64,000 nucleotides of DNA from an uncultured Acidimicrobiaceae bacterium (GCA_947259095.1 CAMYLA010000002.1:86093-150092); one strand, 5' to 3'. Counted from the stretch's first letter, positions 19,464-28,457 are shown. The notes: a model not told the origin generated them from the letters alone. Numbers and translations: made by a program.

Positions 19464-19534
19464 CACGATAGCCAGGCCTCTCACCGTCTCACGATAGCCA
19501 GGCCTCTCACCGTCTCACGATAGCCAGGCCTCTC
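19464..19534. repeat. 26-bp direct repeats (2.7 copies) in the leader of the Wadjet operon
   Basis: A 26-bp unit beginning CACGATAGCCAGGCCTCTC occurs at 19464-19489 and 19490-19515 and again, partially, at 19516-19534. The repeats directly abut the first gene of the minus-strand Wadjet operon. They contain the palindrome AGGCCT and could be regulator binding sites. Confidence 0.75.
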
Positions 19535-19794
19535 GCCAAGTGAGTGGAGTCATTCGTCCTCGTGACAACTCGGTTGGCGTCCACTGGGCCACGATGTCGC
19601 CGGATTGCAGATCCCCGGGCCAGGTGCTCGAGCCAGACGCCGATTATCGGAAGACCTCCTCGGTCGTGAAGTGGACATCGCCGGCGCCGATCATCGAGAT
19701 CTTTGGCGTCCGTTGTGTGCCGGTCGGCGACACTACGACCAGGCCTCCTCCCAGATCTTTGTGGATGGCAAGGCAATCGAGCTTTGCCGATGCG

Positions 19795-20790
19795 CTAGTT
19801 GAGGGGGTCCCGAGCGCTTCGCAGGTCGTATTGCAGCCAGGCGTTGTCACAGGTCAGCCAGTCCGACCGTTTGTAACCCTCGGCGCAGCCGGTCGACGGG
19901 GTCCATGATCCGCTCGACAACGTCCGACCATCGCTTGTATCGATCTCGAACTGGTCAGCGACGATGTGGTCCACCACCACCGCGTTGGGCCAGCCGCCGC
20001 TGTTGCTGCGGATACCGACCGAATCGAAATTCAGACTCTGCTCCGGGCCGTACAGGTGCAACTAGTTGTCGAACTCGGTTCCGAGCTCCCAGGTCTCCAC
20101 GGTTGAGCCGTTGACGGTCAGGCTGATGGATTCGCCACCGAGCCTACCTTTTGCCCTGACCCTGATGACCCGGTACTTGGGGAAGCCGACGTTGATGCCA
20201 TAGTCGAAACAGGCGTTGTCGCAGGTCAGCCAGTCGGACTGTTTCACTCCCTGGCCGCAGCCGCGTGCCGAATCCCACGAGCCGGAGGACAGTGTGCGCC
20301 ATCTGCTCGAGTCGTACCTGAGGCCGCCGGCAGTGACGTGGTCGACGACTACCGCGCTAGGCCAGCCGCCGTTGTCGTTGCGAACCCGCAACGACTCAGC
20401 GGTCTCGCCGGGAGGCATGCGGTAGTAGAAGGTCTGGAAATCGGTCCCGAGTTGTCGCAGGACAGCCAGTCCGACTCTTTGAACCCGATGGCGCAACCGT
20501 TGGCCGAGTCCCAGGAGCCGGACGACAGCGTATCGGGGTCGCTGGAATCGTGACGTCGGCCGTACAGGTCGACCCAATCGACGACTACCGCCTTGGGCCA
20601 CGAGCCGCTGTCATTGCGCACCCGCATCGACAGGACCTCCACCCCGGCCGGAATCTTGTAGACGAAGCTTTCGAACCACGGGCCGGTCAGCTCCCATTAC
20701 GCCACCACCGAATCGTTGACCAGCAGGTCAACGTTCTCCGTGCCGAGCCGGCCGCGAGCCCTCACCACGATCTCGGCATCGGCGGCCTGG
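19795..20790 (-). pseudogene. Broken tandem CBM60-like carbohydrate-binding repeats
   Basis: Three minus-strand frames carry pieces of the same ~100-residue repeat. The consensus runs like VRARGRLG..SISLTVNGS, then VRNDNGGWPSAVVVD, then TLSSGSWDSA..GC..G..QSDWLTCDN. The first half resembles the calcium-dependent xylan-binding module CBM60. A frameshift near 20440, an in-frame stop in the first copy and a stop at 20062 break the gene, and no start or signal peptide is left. It was probably a secreted polysaccharide-binding protein. The 260 bp further left (19535-19794) holds no convincing gene. Confidence 0.65.
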
Positions 20791-20850
20791 CCCAACAGGC
20801 CGACGTGTTGCTTCTGGACGAACCGCTGACCGGTCTCGACGTCTCGGCGC
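20785..20850 (+). pseudogene. Scrap of an ABC-transporter ATPase (Walker B/D-loop)
   Basis: About 22 codons read GLAQQADVLLLDEPLTGLDV, an unmistakable Walker B plus D-loop of an ABC ATPase, probably metal- or ion-uptake type. The frame joins unrelated sequence on both sides. It is a recombination scrap wedged between the CBM-like pseudogene and the CHAT-containing chimera. Confidence 0.6.
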
Positions 20851-21972
20851 CTGGTCGTCACCGGCTACGCCGCCGACCGGACGGAAACTGAGCTGGTCGA
20901 ACTGGATGACGCCCAGCTCGACCAACTGGAGGCGCTGAGAATGGCGGCCCGCGGCACCGGGCCGTCCCGGGGTCGGATCGGAGCCGCCGGTCGAGCGCTC
21001 GAGCCGGTGCTGTTTCCCGAGCGTCTCGATGGGATCCTGGACGGGAGCAGCAGGCTGTCGGTTGCGCTCCACGGCAAGCTGCACGGCCTCCCCTGCTCGG
21101 CCATGACGTATCGGGGCCGGTTGGTGATCGACCGCTTCGCCGTGGCACTGCTCCCCACCCTGGCCTCGACTCCCAAGGTGCCGGCCGCGGCTTGCCGGCC
21201 GGAGGTGGTTGCGCTCGGGGTCGAGCACTATGACGTGCCAACCGACCCAGGTCTGCATCGACTCGGCCGGGCGATCCCCGAGAGCGAGGCGCTCGTCGCG
21301 CAGTATCAGGACGAGGCGCTGGCCTGGGCCGACACCAGCATGTCGGTCTTCGCCGACCGGCACCGCCAACTCGTCCCGGTACGGGCCCGACGGGCCGACC
21401 TGCTCCGGCAGGTGGGTGACGAGCAAGCGGTCGTCGACATGTACCGGGAGAGCTTCGAGGCCACCCCGACACCGGAGACCTTCCGCCTGTTCGTCGAGGC
21501 GGCTCCCCGCCCCACGGAGGCGCGGCGAAAGGCCATCGATCACGTCCTGAGCCTCCTCCCGATGATCGACGACGAGGATGGTGAGCCCGCCGAGCCAACG
21601 ATCGGCAGACCGATAACCAGCCGCGCCGCGACTGGTGCCGTCGCCGTACTGCTGGCGGCCGGCGACGACCACCAAGCCTGGTCAGTGGCCCTGGTCCACG
21701 GTGCAACCGACAGCGAGTGGCGGCGAATGGCCGAACAACGGCAGATCTCCGACCCCGAGTCGGCCATCTCGGTGATGGCCCTCGAAACCGAGCGGGCCAT
21801 TGAGCGGAAGGACCGATCGGGCTATCGAACGGCGGTCCAGCTGCTGGAGCGGATCGAGCGACTGGCCACCAAGGCGAACAAGCCGGAGCTCCACCGTGAT
21901 CTGGTCGATGAGATCACCATCCGCCACCACCGCAAATCGAGCCTCATGGCACTGCTTCGCGCCGGCAACTGA
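20842..21972 (+). pseudogene. 5'-truncated chimera: CHAT-like fragment fused to a helical C-terminal domain
   Basis: The frame is open from 20830, just after a stop, with the first ATG only at 20941. The N-terminal part (LVVTGYAADRTETE, LSVALHGKLHGLPCSAM, LVIDRFAVALLPTL) looks like a piece of a CHAT caspase-like domain; the catalytic His may be in ALHGKLHGLP. From about residue 130 the sequence becomes a helical domain like the C-termini of SWIM zinc-finger/DUF6880 proteins (AIERKDRSGYRTAVQLLERIERL, HHRKSSLMALL). The two parts do not normally belong together and there is no good start. I read this as a decapitated fusion, though expression from ATG 20941 cannot be excluded. Confidence 0.5.
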
Positions 21973-22040
21973 ACTCCTGGACCAGGGCCGAGCGACCGTG
22001 GGCTCGGCGGCTCAGCGCATGGTGTGGCTCCTCGTCGCCC

Positions 22041-23687
22041 TCAGGGGGTCCGGCCGGTGAGGGCGACGAGTTCGGTGTCTGCGTCGAACTGAAATCGGTG
22101 AGCGGTGACGACTGCGCTGCCTTCGTCGATGTGCTCGTCGACGAAGGTCTCGTAGTTCACGATCCGGGTCGAGTCGGTGATGATGTAGACGTGGGGATCG
22201 GCCAACACGATGTCCATGACGGAGCCGTCGCCCAGCGATGCGACCCGCTGCTCGTACTGGGGTGAGGCGACGAACCAACTTCCGAAGAACATGTCGATGT
22301 CCGGGATGGCCTGTAGTTCGAGCGGGCCGACGAGACGAAGGACATCCGGTGCCTGGAGGAAGAAGGTCCCGTCGGGGTCGAGCTGATCGAGTTCCTCCAG
22401 GTAGGCGATCGTCCTGGCGGACTGGTCGTTGTTGCGATCGTTGGAGATCGCCAGGTCGGCGGCGCCGGCCACGGCCACCACGCCCAGGAGAACAGCAGCG
22501 CCGAGTGCCACACGACGTCGCTCCGGGGGCGGTTGGAACACGGCCATGGCGGCGAGGGAGAAGACAACCGAAGCCGGTACGTAGAACGGCATGTGGAGAT
22601 CGAGCGCAGCGTAGGACAGGAGCACGGCCGCGATCCCCCCGGAGGCGACCAGGATCCAGCGGGATCTCCGATCGGTGGTCACGACGGCGACGAGGCCGAC
22701 CACGGCCCCGGTCAGGAAGAGCAGGGGGTGGGTGACCTCTATCTTCTCGATGGCGAGACCTATCGACCGGCGCGAGTCTGCGAGTTCGTCGCTCAGCGCC
22801 CGCATGTTCTCCTTGGAGAAGACGACGGGGTCGATCATCGAGAATCGGGTGAGGAGCACGACGTCGTTGTCGGACCATCCCCGGGCCGCCATTGCCGGGG
22901 AGACGCCCGGAAAGTCGTCGAGACCCGGACTGTCGCTCAGGGTGCCCCTCGTGGCGTTGTAGTCCAGGTACTGTGCCCACGCTTCGTTGCCCTCGTACTT
23001 GGCCTGCTGGTGGACCCAGCCGATGGCGGTGATGGCGGCGGCGACGGCGAGGAAGCAGGCGTGGGCCCGCTTTCGCTCCAGCGGTGGACGACCGAAGGCG
23101 AGCCACGGTCCGGCCACGAGGAGGAGAACGGGCACCATTTCCGAGCGGAGAAGACCTCCGATTCCGACCGCCACACCGGCGACGGCAGCCCGGGTCGACC
23201 ACCGGTCCGGTTCGCCCGAGCTGGCGTGGAGAGCGATCCCGGCACTGATGAGCAGTGCGGCGGTGGACGAATACTGCATGGTCATCCAGAGTCGGAGCCC
23301 GATACCGATGGCGACCGCGGCGGCCATGGCCCATCCGAACAGGGTCTGCGAGGCCCGGTGCGCCAGGAAGGCATACAGGAGCAGCATCCATGCGGCCAGC
23401 TGCATCGCCAGATGGAGTCCGATGTACCAAGGTACGTGCTCGGCCCACCGATACAGCCAGACCAGGGGATCGGTCAGCAGCGGGCGGACCACAACAAGAT
23501 CGCCGACCGGCTCACTCCAGAGGGTCCCATTGAGGCTCAAGTGGTAGTAGACGTCGTCGGGACCAGCGAACCTCGGATTGGTCAGCGACACCAGCAGGAA
23601 CAAGACCAGGGTCGGTACCACGACAGCGACACGAAACGGACGAACCTCGATTCCGCTCGACGTTCGCGCCTTCAACCGTGCCCACAT
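22041..23687 (-). CDS. Polytopic membrane protein, glycosyltransferase-like (GT-C type, tentative)
   Basis: The start is probably the ATG at 23687 (MWARLKARTSSGIEVRPF); the longer ORF runs through sequence belonging to the divergent methyltransferase remnant. The ~548-residue protein begins with a membrane segment (VAVVVPTLVLFLLVSL) followed by a short acidic loop, FAGPDDVYYHLSLNG. Many more hydrophobic segments and a C-terminal soluble domain of ~140 residues follow. This layout resembles GT-C dolichyl/polyprenyl-phosphate sugar transferases, but I see no family-defining motif. It is monocistronic. Confidence 0.65.
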   Translation of the reverse strand: MWARLKARTSSGIEVRPFRVAVVVPTLVLFLLVSLTNPRFAGPDDVYYHLSLNGTLWSEPVGDLVVVRPLLTDPLVWLYRWAEHVPWYIGLHLAMQLAAWMLLLYAFLAHRASQTLFGWAMAAAVAIGIGLRLWMTMQYSSTAALLISAGIALHASSGEPDRWSTRAAVAGVAVGIGGLLRSEMVPVLLLVAGPWLAFGRPPLERKRAHACFLAVAAAITAIGWVHQQAKYEGNEAWAQYLDYNATRGTLSDSPGLDDFPGVSPAMAARGWSDNDVVLLTRFSMIDPVVFSKENMRALSDELADSRRSIGLAIEKIEVTHPLLFLTGAVVGLVAVVTTDRRSRWILVASGGIAAVLLSYAALDLHMPFYVPASVVFSLAAMAVFQPPPERRRVALGAAVLLGVVAVAGAADLAISNDRNNDQSARTIAYLEELDQLDPDGTFFLQAPDVLRLVGPLELQAIPDIDMFFGSWFVASPQYEQRVASLGDGSVMDIVLADPHVYIITDSTRIVNYETFVDEHIDEGSAVVTAHRFQFDADTELVALTGRTP

Positions 23688-23802
23688 CCCGGATGAGCAT
23701 AGGGGTGTCGCCGGCGCCTCGACTGTTCCGATAGATTCCGATCTGCGGCGTGGCGCGGAGGCGACGACAATGAAGCTGGCACTCTTTCCCCTGAGCAGGC
23801 AC

Positions 23803-24579
23803 ATGGCTGAGGAGGAGCTCTTGTCTCCTACCGCTGCGTGCGGGATCTGCGGTGACCGTCGGAAACGCCGGTCGTCGACCTGCAGCATCGTCCCACGGTG
23901 ACGCTCCTGCGATGCCATCTTTGCAACGCAGTTTCTGCCTCCCGCATTCCGACCGAGCAGGCTCTCGACGCGTACTACGAGAACTTCTACGAATCGCAAC
24001 GGCCGTACAGCTCCTCGGTACCGGTGTCGAGCGGGTCGACATTCTGGTGATCGAACACGAGGACGAGCTGGCCCAATCGGATGACCCGAGAGTGACCCTG
24101 TCGCAGCGACGAACACCCGAGCCGTTGCCGGACCAGGAGTTCGACTTCGTCATCGCCGGGGCCGTTCTCGAGCACGTTCCCGACCCGGGCACGATCCTCG
24201 TGCAGCTCTTGGACAGCCTCGTACCGGGTGGGATTCTTACGCCAGGACACCCTATGTCGTCCCGATCATGCGGTTGCTTCGCCCGTTCCGAGTGGTGTGG
24301 GATTTCATGTATCCCGCACACCTCCACGACCTCGGACCGGACTTCTGGAACACCTTCTTCTCCGAAACGATGCCAGGCTTGCGGTTCGAACTGCTGCAGT
24401 CGAAGCCTTCGATAGTCGAGTTGTCACTGAAGCACAACCTGATCAAGAGCACGGTCGCCCATATCTTGAAGGCCCCGTGGTATGTCCTGAAGAACCGCTA
24501 CCGAATGGTCGGTGGGTGGGAGGTCTTCGTCCAGAGTCCAACCGCCCGGGGTTCGCCAGCAAGACGCCGGCGAGCATGA
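23803..24579 (+). pseudogene. Frameshifted SAM-dependent methyltransferase
   Basis: Parts of one methyltransferase lie in different frames: an N-terminal zinc-type piece (ACGICGDR), VTLLRCHLCN with ALDAYYENFYE, then FDFVIAGAVLEHVPDPGTIL with the post-I region, and finally MRLLRPFRVVWDFMYPAHLHDL to the C-terminus. At least two frameshifts separate them. The class I SAM motif core is damaged, so it is inactive. It lies divergent to the 22041 membrane protein and could once have belonged to a sugar-modification locus. Confidence 0.65.
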
Positions 24580-24650
24580 TCGCGCGAAAGCGGCAGGCGA
24601 GCTCTCATCCGTTGACCTCTGTTGGCCGGGGGATACCTTGGTTGACCGGC

Positions 24651-24672
24651 GTCAGTGGCACCCCGGTGGCAC
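24651..24672. repeat. Copy of the GTGGCAC double motif with GTTGACC repeats upstream
   Basis: This is the same double heptamer as elsewhere (GTGGCACCCCGGTGGCAC), preceded by GTTGACC at 24611 and 24641, as in the right-hand flanks of the tRNA-Ser fragments. No tRNA core is found at the expected distance, so it may be an eroded element end. Confidence 0.5.
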
Positions 24673-24685
24673 GAGTGAGCCTGTG

Positions 24686-24809
24686 ACGTGACGACGGAAG
24701 TCCTCGGGCAGATCCTCGACCTCGATCATTTTGGGCCCGGATCATGGCGCGCTGTTCCTCGTCGGACATCTGTCGCCACTCGCTCGCCGGCACCCACTGG
24801 AGCTCCCAT
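24686..24809 (-). pseudogene. Frameshifted third copy of the 55-residue VPASEWR small protein
   Basis: The minus strand reads WELQWVPASEWRQMSDEEQRAMIRA, then after a frameshift MIEVEDLPEDFRR, matching the intact 55-residue proteins at 33545 and 37584. A base change at the start and an internal indel break it. It lies just right of a GTGGCAC motif, as the 33545 copy does. Confidence 0.55.
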
Positions 24810-24919
24810 CCACGTGGCGCCAGGCTTCCTCAGCCGGTCCTCCGAAGCCGGCGACGCATCGAAGTCACGAGGAGACAGACCAGCCCAGATCCGCCGAGCC
24901 CGCTCCACAACCCGAGGGG

Positions 24920-25057
24920 TCACTCGGCATCAACGGCCTCACGCTCGGCCCGCCAACCCTCCTACCACTGGATCGCATCCGCAGCTGACATCGTGCGGTC
25001 GGTCTGCAGCCGAGCACGTTCGATCATCGTGAGTTCGCGTGCCTCTTGGCCGGACAT
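24920..25057 (-). pseudogene. Possible broken small antitoxin-like gene
   Basis: The minus strand reads MSGQEARELTMIERARLQTD, then an internal TAG after DAIQW, and continues in frame with EGWRAEREAVDAE to a TGA. The charged helical composition and size recall small antitoxins. This is a weak call based on composition only. Confidence 0.25.
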
Positions 25058-25186
25058 CCCTCGGTCGTTTCGAAGGCCGGTCACCCTGCGATCGTGCCAG
25101 GTGCCATCAGACCGCTGTCGGGGGCGAGCAGCGAGGCCGGTGGACGGGGCCCGGCACAACCGCATTCGCTGCTGAGCGTGGCACGA

Positions 25187-25218
25187 GCTCGTTGGCTCGT
25201 TGGCTCGTTGGCTCGTTG
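25187..25218. repeat. Octamer tandem repeat (GCTCGTTG)x4
   Basis: There are four exact head-to-tail copies of GCTCGTTG about 80 bp upstream of the nucleotidyltransferase pair. Such a repeat can change copy number and alter promoter spacing, but no direct evidence for this is visible. Confidence 0.85.
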
Positions 25219-25281
25219 ACCGATCCGGCCCAGTGTCGCTGAGAGGCTCGGGACTCCGGCCATCACCAGCACTACGCTACA

Positions 25282-25300
25282 GTGGGAGCGAGAGTCCCAC
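25282..25300. promoter_or_regulatory. Palindrome over the ribosome binding site of the 25302 gene
   Basis: GTGGGA and TCCCAC form a 6-bp inverted repeat with a 7-bp spacer, ending one base before the ATG at 25302 and including the purine-rich GGGAGCGAGAG that would be the ribosome binding site. It could be an operator for autoregulation or a hairpin that hides the site. Confidence 0.4.
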
Positions 25301-25301
25301 G

Positions 25302-25556
25302 ATGCCACCTGCTGACACGACCATCGAAGCCGCCAGACTGCAGCGGCAGATACTGGCCAGCAAGACCGCGGACGAGCGGGCGGCGATGGCCATGGAAATG
25401 TCCGAACTCGTTCGACAGCTCGTGATCGACGGGATACACCTCAGACACCCGGCGATCGCCCCGAACGAACTCACGGTCAAGCTGATCGAGCGACTCCACG
25501 GCCGAGAGCTGGCCGAGGCCGTCCAGGCATCCGGCTTCCTGCGTCATGGAGGCTGA
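25302..25556 (+). CDS. Small helical protein, upstream partner of a nucleotidyltransferase (possible antitoxin)
   Basis: From the ATG at 25302 this is an 84-residue, mostly helical protein (DTTIEAARLQRQILASKT, ERAAMAMEMSELVRQLVIDGI, LIERLHGRELAEAV). Its last 11 bases overlap the next gene. Small proteins of this look commonly precede DUF6036/AbiEii-like nucleotidyltransferases. The overlap and the palindrome at its start suggest a toxin-antitoxin-like pair, with this as the partner protein. No DNA-binding motif is evident, so the role is inference. Confidence 0.65.
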   Translation: MPPADTTIEAARLQRQILASKTADERAAMAMEMSELVRQLVIDGIHLRHPAIAPNELTVKLIERLHGRELAEAVQASGFLRHGG

Positions 25557-26103
25557 ACTCCTCCGAACCGTTGTCGACGCCCTCGAAGCCGCCAGCATCC
25601 CCCACATGGTGACCGGATCCCTGGCCAGCGCCATCCACGGTCAACCGCGAGCGACCCGAGACATCGACCTCGTCATCGATCCCGAAGGCTCAGCCGTAGC
25701 GCTTCTGGTCGCCGCCTTCCCCGCCGAGCGGTTCTATGTCGGCGACGTCACCAACGCTGTTGCGCATCGTGACATGTTCAACGTGATCGACGTTACGACC
25801 GGCTGGAAGGCGGACCTGATCATCCGAAAGAATCGACCGTTCAGCCTTGAAGAGTTTGCTCGCCGACGACCGGCAATCATTGCCGGAGTCCAGACCTACG
25901 TGTCGACACCCGAGGATGCGATCCTTTCGAAGTTGGAGTGGCACTCGATGTCCGCATCCGACATCCAGCGGCGAGACGTGATCGAGATGATTGTCGCCAA
26001 CCTCGACACGCTCGATCGTGAGTACCTCGACCAATGGGCGGCGAAACTCGGCATCGCAGAAGTCTTCGGTACGGTCTGGAACGAAGCACGAGGCGAGCGC
26101 TGA
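25546..26103 (+). CDS. Nucleotidyltransferase-fold protein (DUF6036/AbiEii-like)
   Basis: This 185-residue protein shows the minimal nucleotidyltransferase signature, a GS motif and a DxD pair in VTGSLASAIHGQPRATRDIDLVID, with conserved KADLIIRK and SKLEWH further on. It overlaps the upstream small gene by 11 bp. Such proteins act as toxins or as nucleotidylating antitoxins. Its motifs look intact. It sits in a remnant-rich region, consistent with a mobile stabilisation or defence module. The following ~290 bp (26104-26395) holds no gene I can support. Confidence 0.8.
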   Translation: MEAELLRTVVDALEAASIPHMVTGSLASAIHGQPRATRDIDLVIDPEGSAVALLVAAFPAERFYVGDVTNAVAHRDMFNVIDVTTGWKADLIIRKNRPFSLEEFARRRPAIIAGVQTYVSTPEDAILSKLEWHSMSASDIQRRDVIEMIVANLDTLDREYLDQWAAKLGIAEVFGTVWNEARGER

Positions 26104-26395
26104 CCGTCTCGACCACGAGACCAGCTGTGCAGGTGTTCGTACTTCAGCGCCTCGGCGGCGATCCCTGGACCGGACGGGGGTCGTGGCTGGTTCACTCTGA
26201 CCGGCCTACGTCGAACTCTCGACAGACCCGAGACGGCGGCCGCCCCAGGGGCAGTATGACACCACAACGAGCTCTGGATCATCCCACCAGCCATCGGCCG
26301 CCTTGGCCTCGATCCGTGGAATACCGTGGCCGAACGACGGCAGGTAGCAGTACGGCACCCGGACCTCGTCGACAAACGTCTAGTACGCCACGGAG

Positions 26396-26795
26396 TCACA
26401 CACCTCGAGGTGTGCACAGCAACCCGTGGTCGCCCTGGATTCCCTCGGCATCGGGGAGCCTCCGACCCGGCTCAGCCGGCTCGATCATCTCGCCGGTCAC
26501 GGGGTCCATCGCCCCGAGACGCTGAACGTTCGAGTCATAGACTTCGATCTCGTCGTGTAGCTTGTCCCCATTGGTAGAACCTCTGGTTCGAACCGGTCAG
26601 GCCGTTGGTCCGGATCGAGCCACGATATCGCTGGAAGCTCTGCCAGATCGATGACTCGGACGGCGACGGGTTGATGATCCGCTTGCCAGAATCGTCATCA
26701 TCCTGGCCACCGTCCCGGGCACCGGCTCCGTCGGTGGCCGACTGCGGTTCCGGTTCAGCTGCCGCCGCCGACCGAGCGGGATTCTTCGACAGCAT
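26396..26795 (-). pseudogene. Frameshifted colicin E3/cloacin-type ribonuclease domain
   Basis: The minus strand reads IWQSFQRYRGSIRTNGLTGS and then RFYQWG. Removing one G in a TGGGG run joins it to DKLHDEIEVYDSNVQRLGAMDP, TGEMIEP and GRRLP. This matches the C-terminal 16S-rRNA-cleaving domain of colicin E3 (YEWDSQHGELEGY...HLGSFDP..G). The catalytic Asp, His and Glu all fall in the DKLHDEIE segment at the expected spacing. Upstream is only a short Ala/Asp-rich stretch with no delivery domain and no clear immunity gene. It appears to be the stump of a polymorphic or secreted toxin. Confidence 0.65.
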
Positions 26796-26961
26796 TGCCG
26801 ACTAGCGGTCGTCGCGAGCTTCCTCGACGGCGTTCCTCACCGCAGCGCGGACCTCGCTCGCCGGGTCATCAGCGAGCTCAGCCATGCGCCCACGGATTCG
26901 CCAGTGACCGGAGTGAACCACCGTTGACCCCGACTCTCGGTAGTCCTCTGACCTGGTTTCT

Positions 26962-27019
26962 TGGCGGAGAGAGGGGGATTCGAACCCCCGGAACTGTGAG
27001 GGTTCAACGGTTTTCAAGA
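26962..27019. repeat. tRNA-Ser(UGA) 3'-half fragment 1 (att scar)
   Basis: 58 bp match the 3' half of the tRNA-Ser gene at 57771, from the CCA end to the anticodon loop, with one base missing in the variable arm. After TTTTCAAGA the sequence departs from the tRNA. A GTGGCAC double motif follows 117 bp later (27137-27158), but no left-arm motif is present, as expected for the outer end of an integrated array. Confidence 0.85.
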
Positions 27020-27136
27020 GACAGCGGCCCGAGAGGTCGACTCGCCCTCGAACGGGCCAGCTTCCAGCCCTTGCAAGGACCTCCAGACCATCATCCGTTT
27101 ACCGCTGTCGACCGCCGAGGCCTACCATCACCCGAC

Positions 27137-27158
27137 GCCAGTGGCACCACGGTGGCAC
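27137..27158. repeat. GTGGCAC double motif, right arm of tRNA fragment 1
   Basis: Two GTGGCAC heptamers 11 bp apart, beginning 118 bp after the end of tRNA fragment 1. The same spacing (115-117 intervening bp) recurs at three other scars. Confidence 0.7.
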
Positions 27159-27304
27159 AAGCGAGCGACGACGCTATGCGCTGTGAGGAAGCGAAGAGCC
27201 CATGCCGCGACCGGGGCCAGCCCTGGCCGCCTCGGTCAGTGTCGGTGACGACCAGGCAGGTCGGCGGCTGCGCAAGGACTCGGAGGCGTCGCCTCGCCGG
27301 TGGA

Positions 27305-27646
27305 TCAGCGGACCATCGGCCCGGACGGCGGCACACGGTCGATCGCATCGACCTCGGCCCGGGCCTGGGCCATTGCCACTGCGGCGTCATGGGCCTCGCC
27401 GGCAGTGCGGGCGTCCGAGGGGTGGGGCGGTGGCGGGGAGGCCACCTCCTTCTTCGGGATGATAAGCCAGGCTGCGACATACACGATCGGGAGCAGGGGG
27501 AACGTCAGCAAAGAACCGGCGATAATCCCAACCCGAACCCAAACCGGGTCGATCCCGACGTACTCGGCGATACCGCCGCCGACACCGGTCAGGCCGTCGT
27601 GGGTACGGGTCAATCTGCGGACGGGAACGGGGGTAGTCGATGCCAT
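27305..27646 (-). CDS. PspC-domain envelope-stress protein
   Basis: This 113-residue protein begins MASTTPVPVRRLTRTHDGLTGVGGGIAEY, the classic PspC N-terminus. One hydrophobic segment follows (IIAGSLLTFPLLPIVYVAAWLII), then a short polar tail. PspC proteins sit in the membrane and act in phage-shock or envelope-stress signalling. No PspA partner is nearby. It lies upstream of, and divergent from nothing but, a scar on its left and FxsA on its right. Confidence 0.88.
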   Translation of the reverse strand: MASTTPVPVRRLTRTHDGLTGVGGGIAEYVGIDPVWVRVGIIAGSLLTFPLLPIVYVAAWLIIPKKEVASPPPPHPSDARTAGEAHDAAVAMAQARAEVDAIDRVPPSGPMVR

Positions 27647-27853
27647 GGTGACATCCTTGCCCGAGCAGAGCCGAGGGGGTATCGGGAAGGACCCCGATTC
27701 GACCCCGAGAGACCCCGAGGTCGATGTCGGGGATCACCAAGGCCCCCGGCTTGCGAACGAACGGCACCAGCAGCGCCTTCAAACAGTGACGCTGCACAGC
27801 AAGGTTGACCCCGTCACTCAGTGAGGCGCTTGGGCACCGACGGCCTGGCTCGA

Positions 27854-28387
27854 TCAGTCCAGCTCTGGCCGGTCGGAGTGGTCGTCCGGACCAGGCGTCT
27901 GGTCGGAGACAATGTCGCCGTCAACGTCGTAGACATCTCGGCGGCGAGGGTTCCCGAACGGGCCGAAGGGTCCGAACGGGCCGCCGTCACCTGCTCCGCC
28001 GAGTCCCGCAACCCGAACGTCGACTCTGCGCCGAAAGAAGGCGATGATCGGTGGCCTCAGGACAGCTCGAATCGGCGGGATCAGCAGTGCAAGACCGACA
28101 CCGTCTGTCAGGAATCCCGGTGTCAGCATGAGGGCCGAGGCGAAGAAGATCATGGCTCCGTCGGCCAGATCGTCGGTTGGTATTCGGCCGCCCTGGAGGC
28201 TGCCTCTGACCCGGCGGATCACGCCTATGCCTTCTCGGCGGACCAGAAAGGCTCCGGCAGCACTGACCGAGATCACCAGAAGGAGCGTCAGAGCCCAGCC
28301 GAGTTCTCCGGCGACCTGGGTGATCAGCCAGATCTCGGCAACCGGTAAAACGATGAAAGCAACGAACAACCAGATCACAACTGTCAT
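27854..28387 (-). CDS. fxsA: FxsA family membrane protein
   Basis: I start at the ATG at 28387 (MTVVIWLFVAFIVLPVAEIWLI), rather than 28516, because this gives the normal FxsA N-terminus. The 177-residue protein has three or four membrane segments, the conserved LTPGFLTDGVGLALLIPPIR segment and an extra Gly/Pro-rich C-terminal tail (GGPFGPFGPFGNPRRR). FxsA is an inner-membrane protein first known for easing phage F exclusion of T7; its normal job is unclear. It diverges from the F420 oxidoreductase across 70 bp. Confidence 0.88.
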   Translation of the reverse strand: MTVVIWLFVAFIVLPVAEIWLITQVAGELGWALTLLLVISVSAAGAFLVRREGIGVIRRVRGSLQGGRIPTDDLADGAMIFFASALMLTPGFLTDGVGLALLIPPIRAVLRPPIIAFFRRRVDVRVAGLGGAGDGGPFGPFGPFGNPRRRDVYDVDGDIVSDQTPGPDDHSDRPELD

Positions 28388-28457
28388 GGTAGATCGGGAA
28401 CACTTGTGGCACCTGGTCGCACCTGCGGCGGCGGGGAACCATGACGTATGGTGGCGC

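Noticed and set aside
19464-19534. CRISPR array
   Set aside because: The 26-bp copies are directly abutting without spacers.
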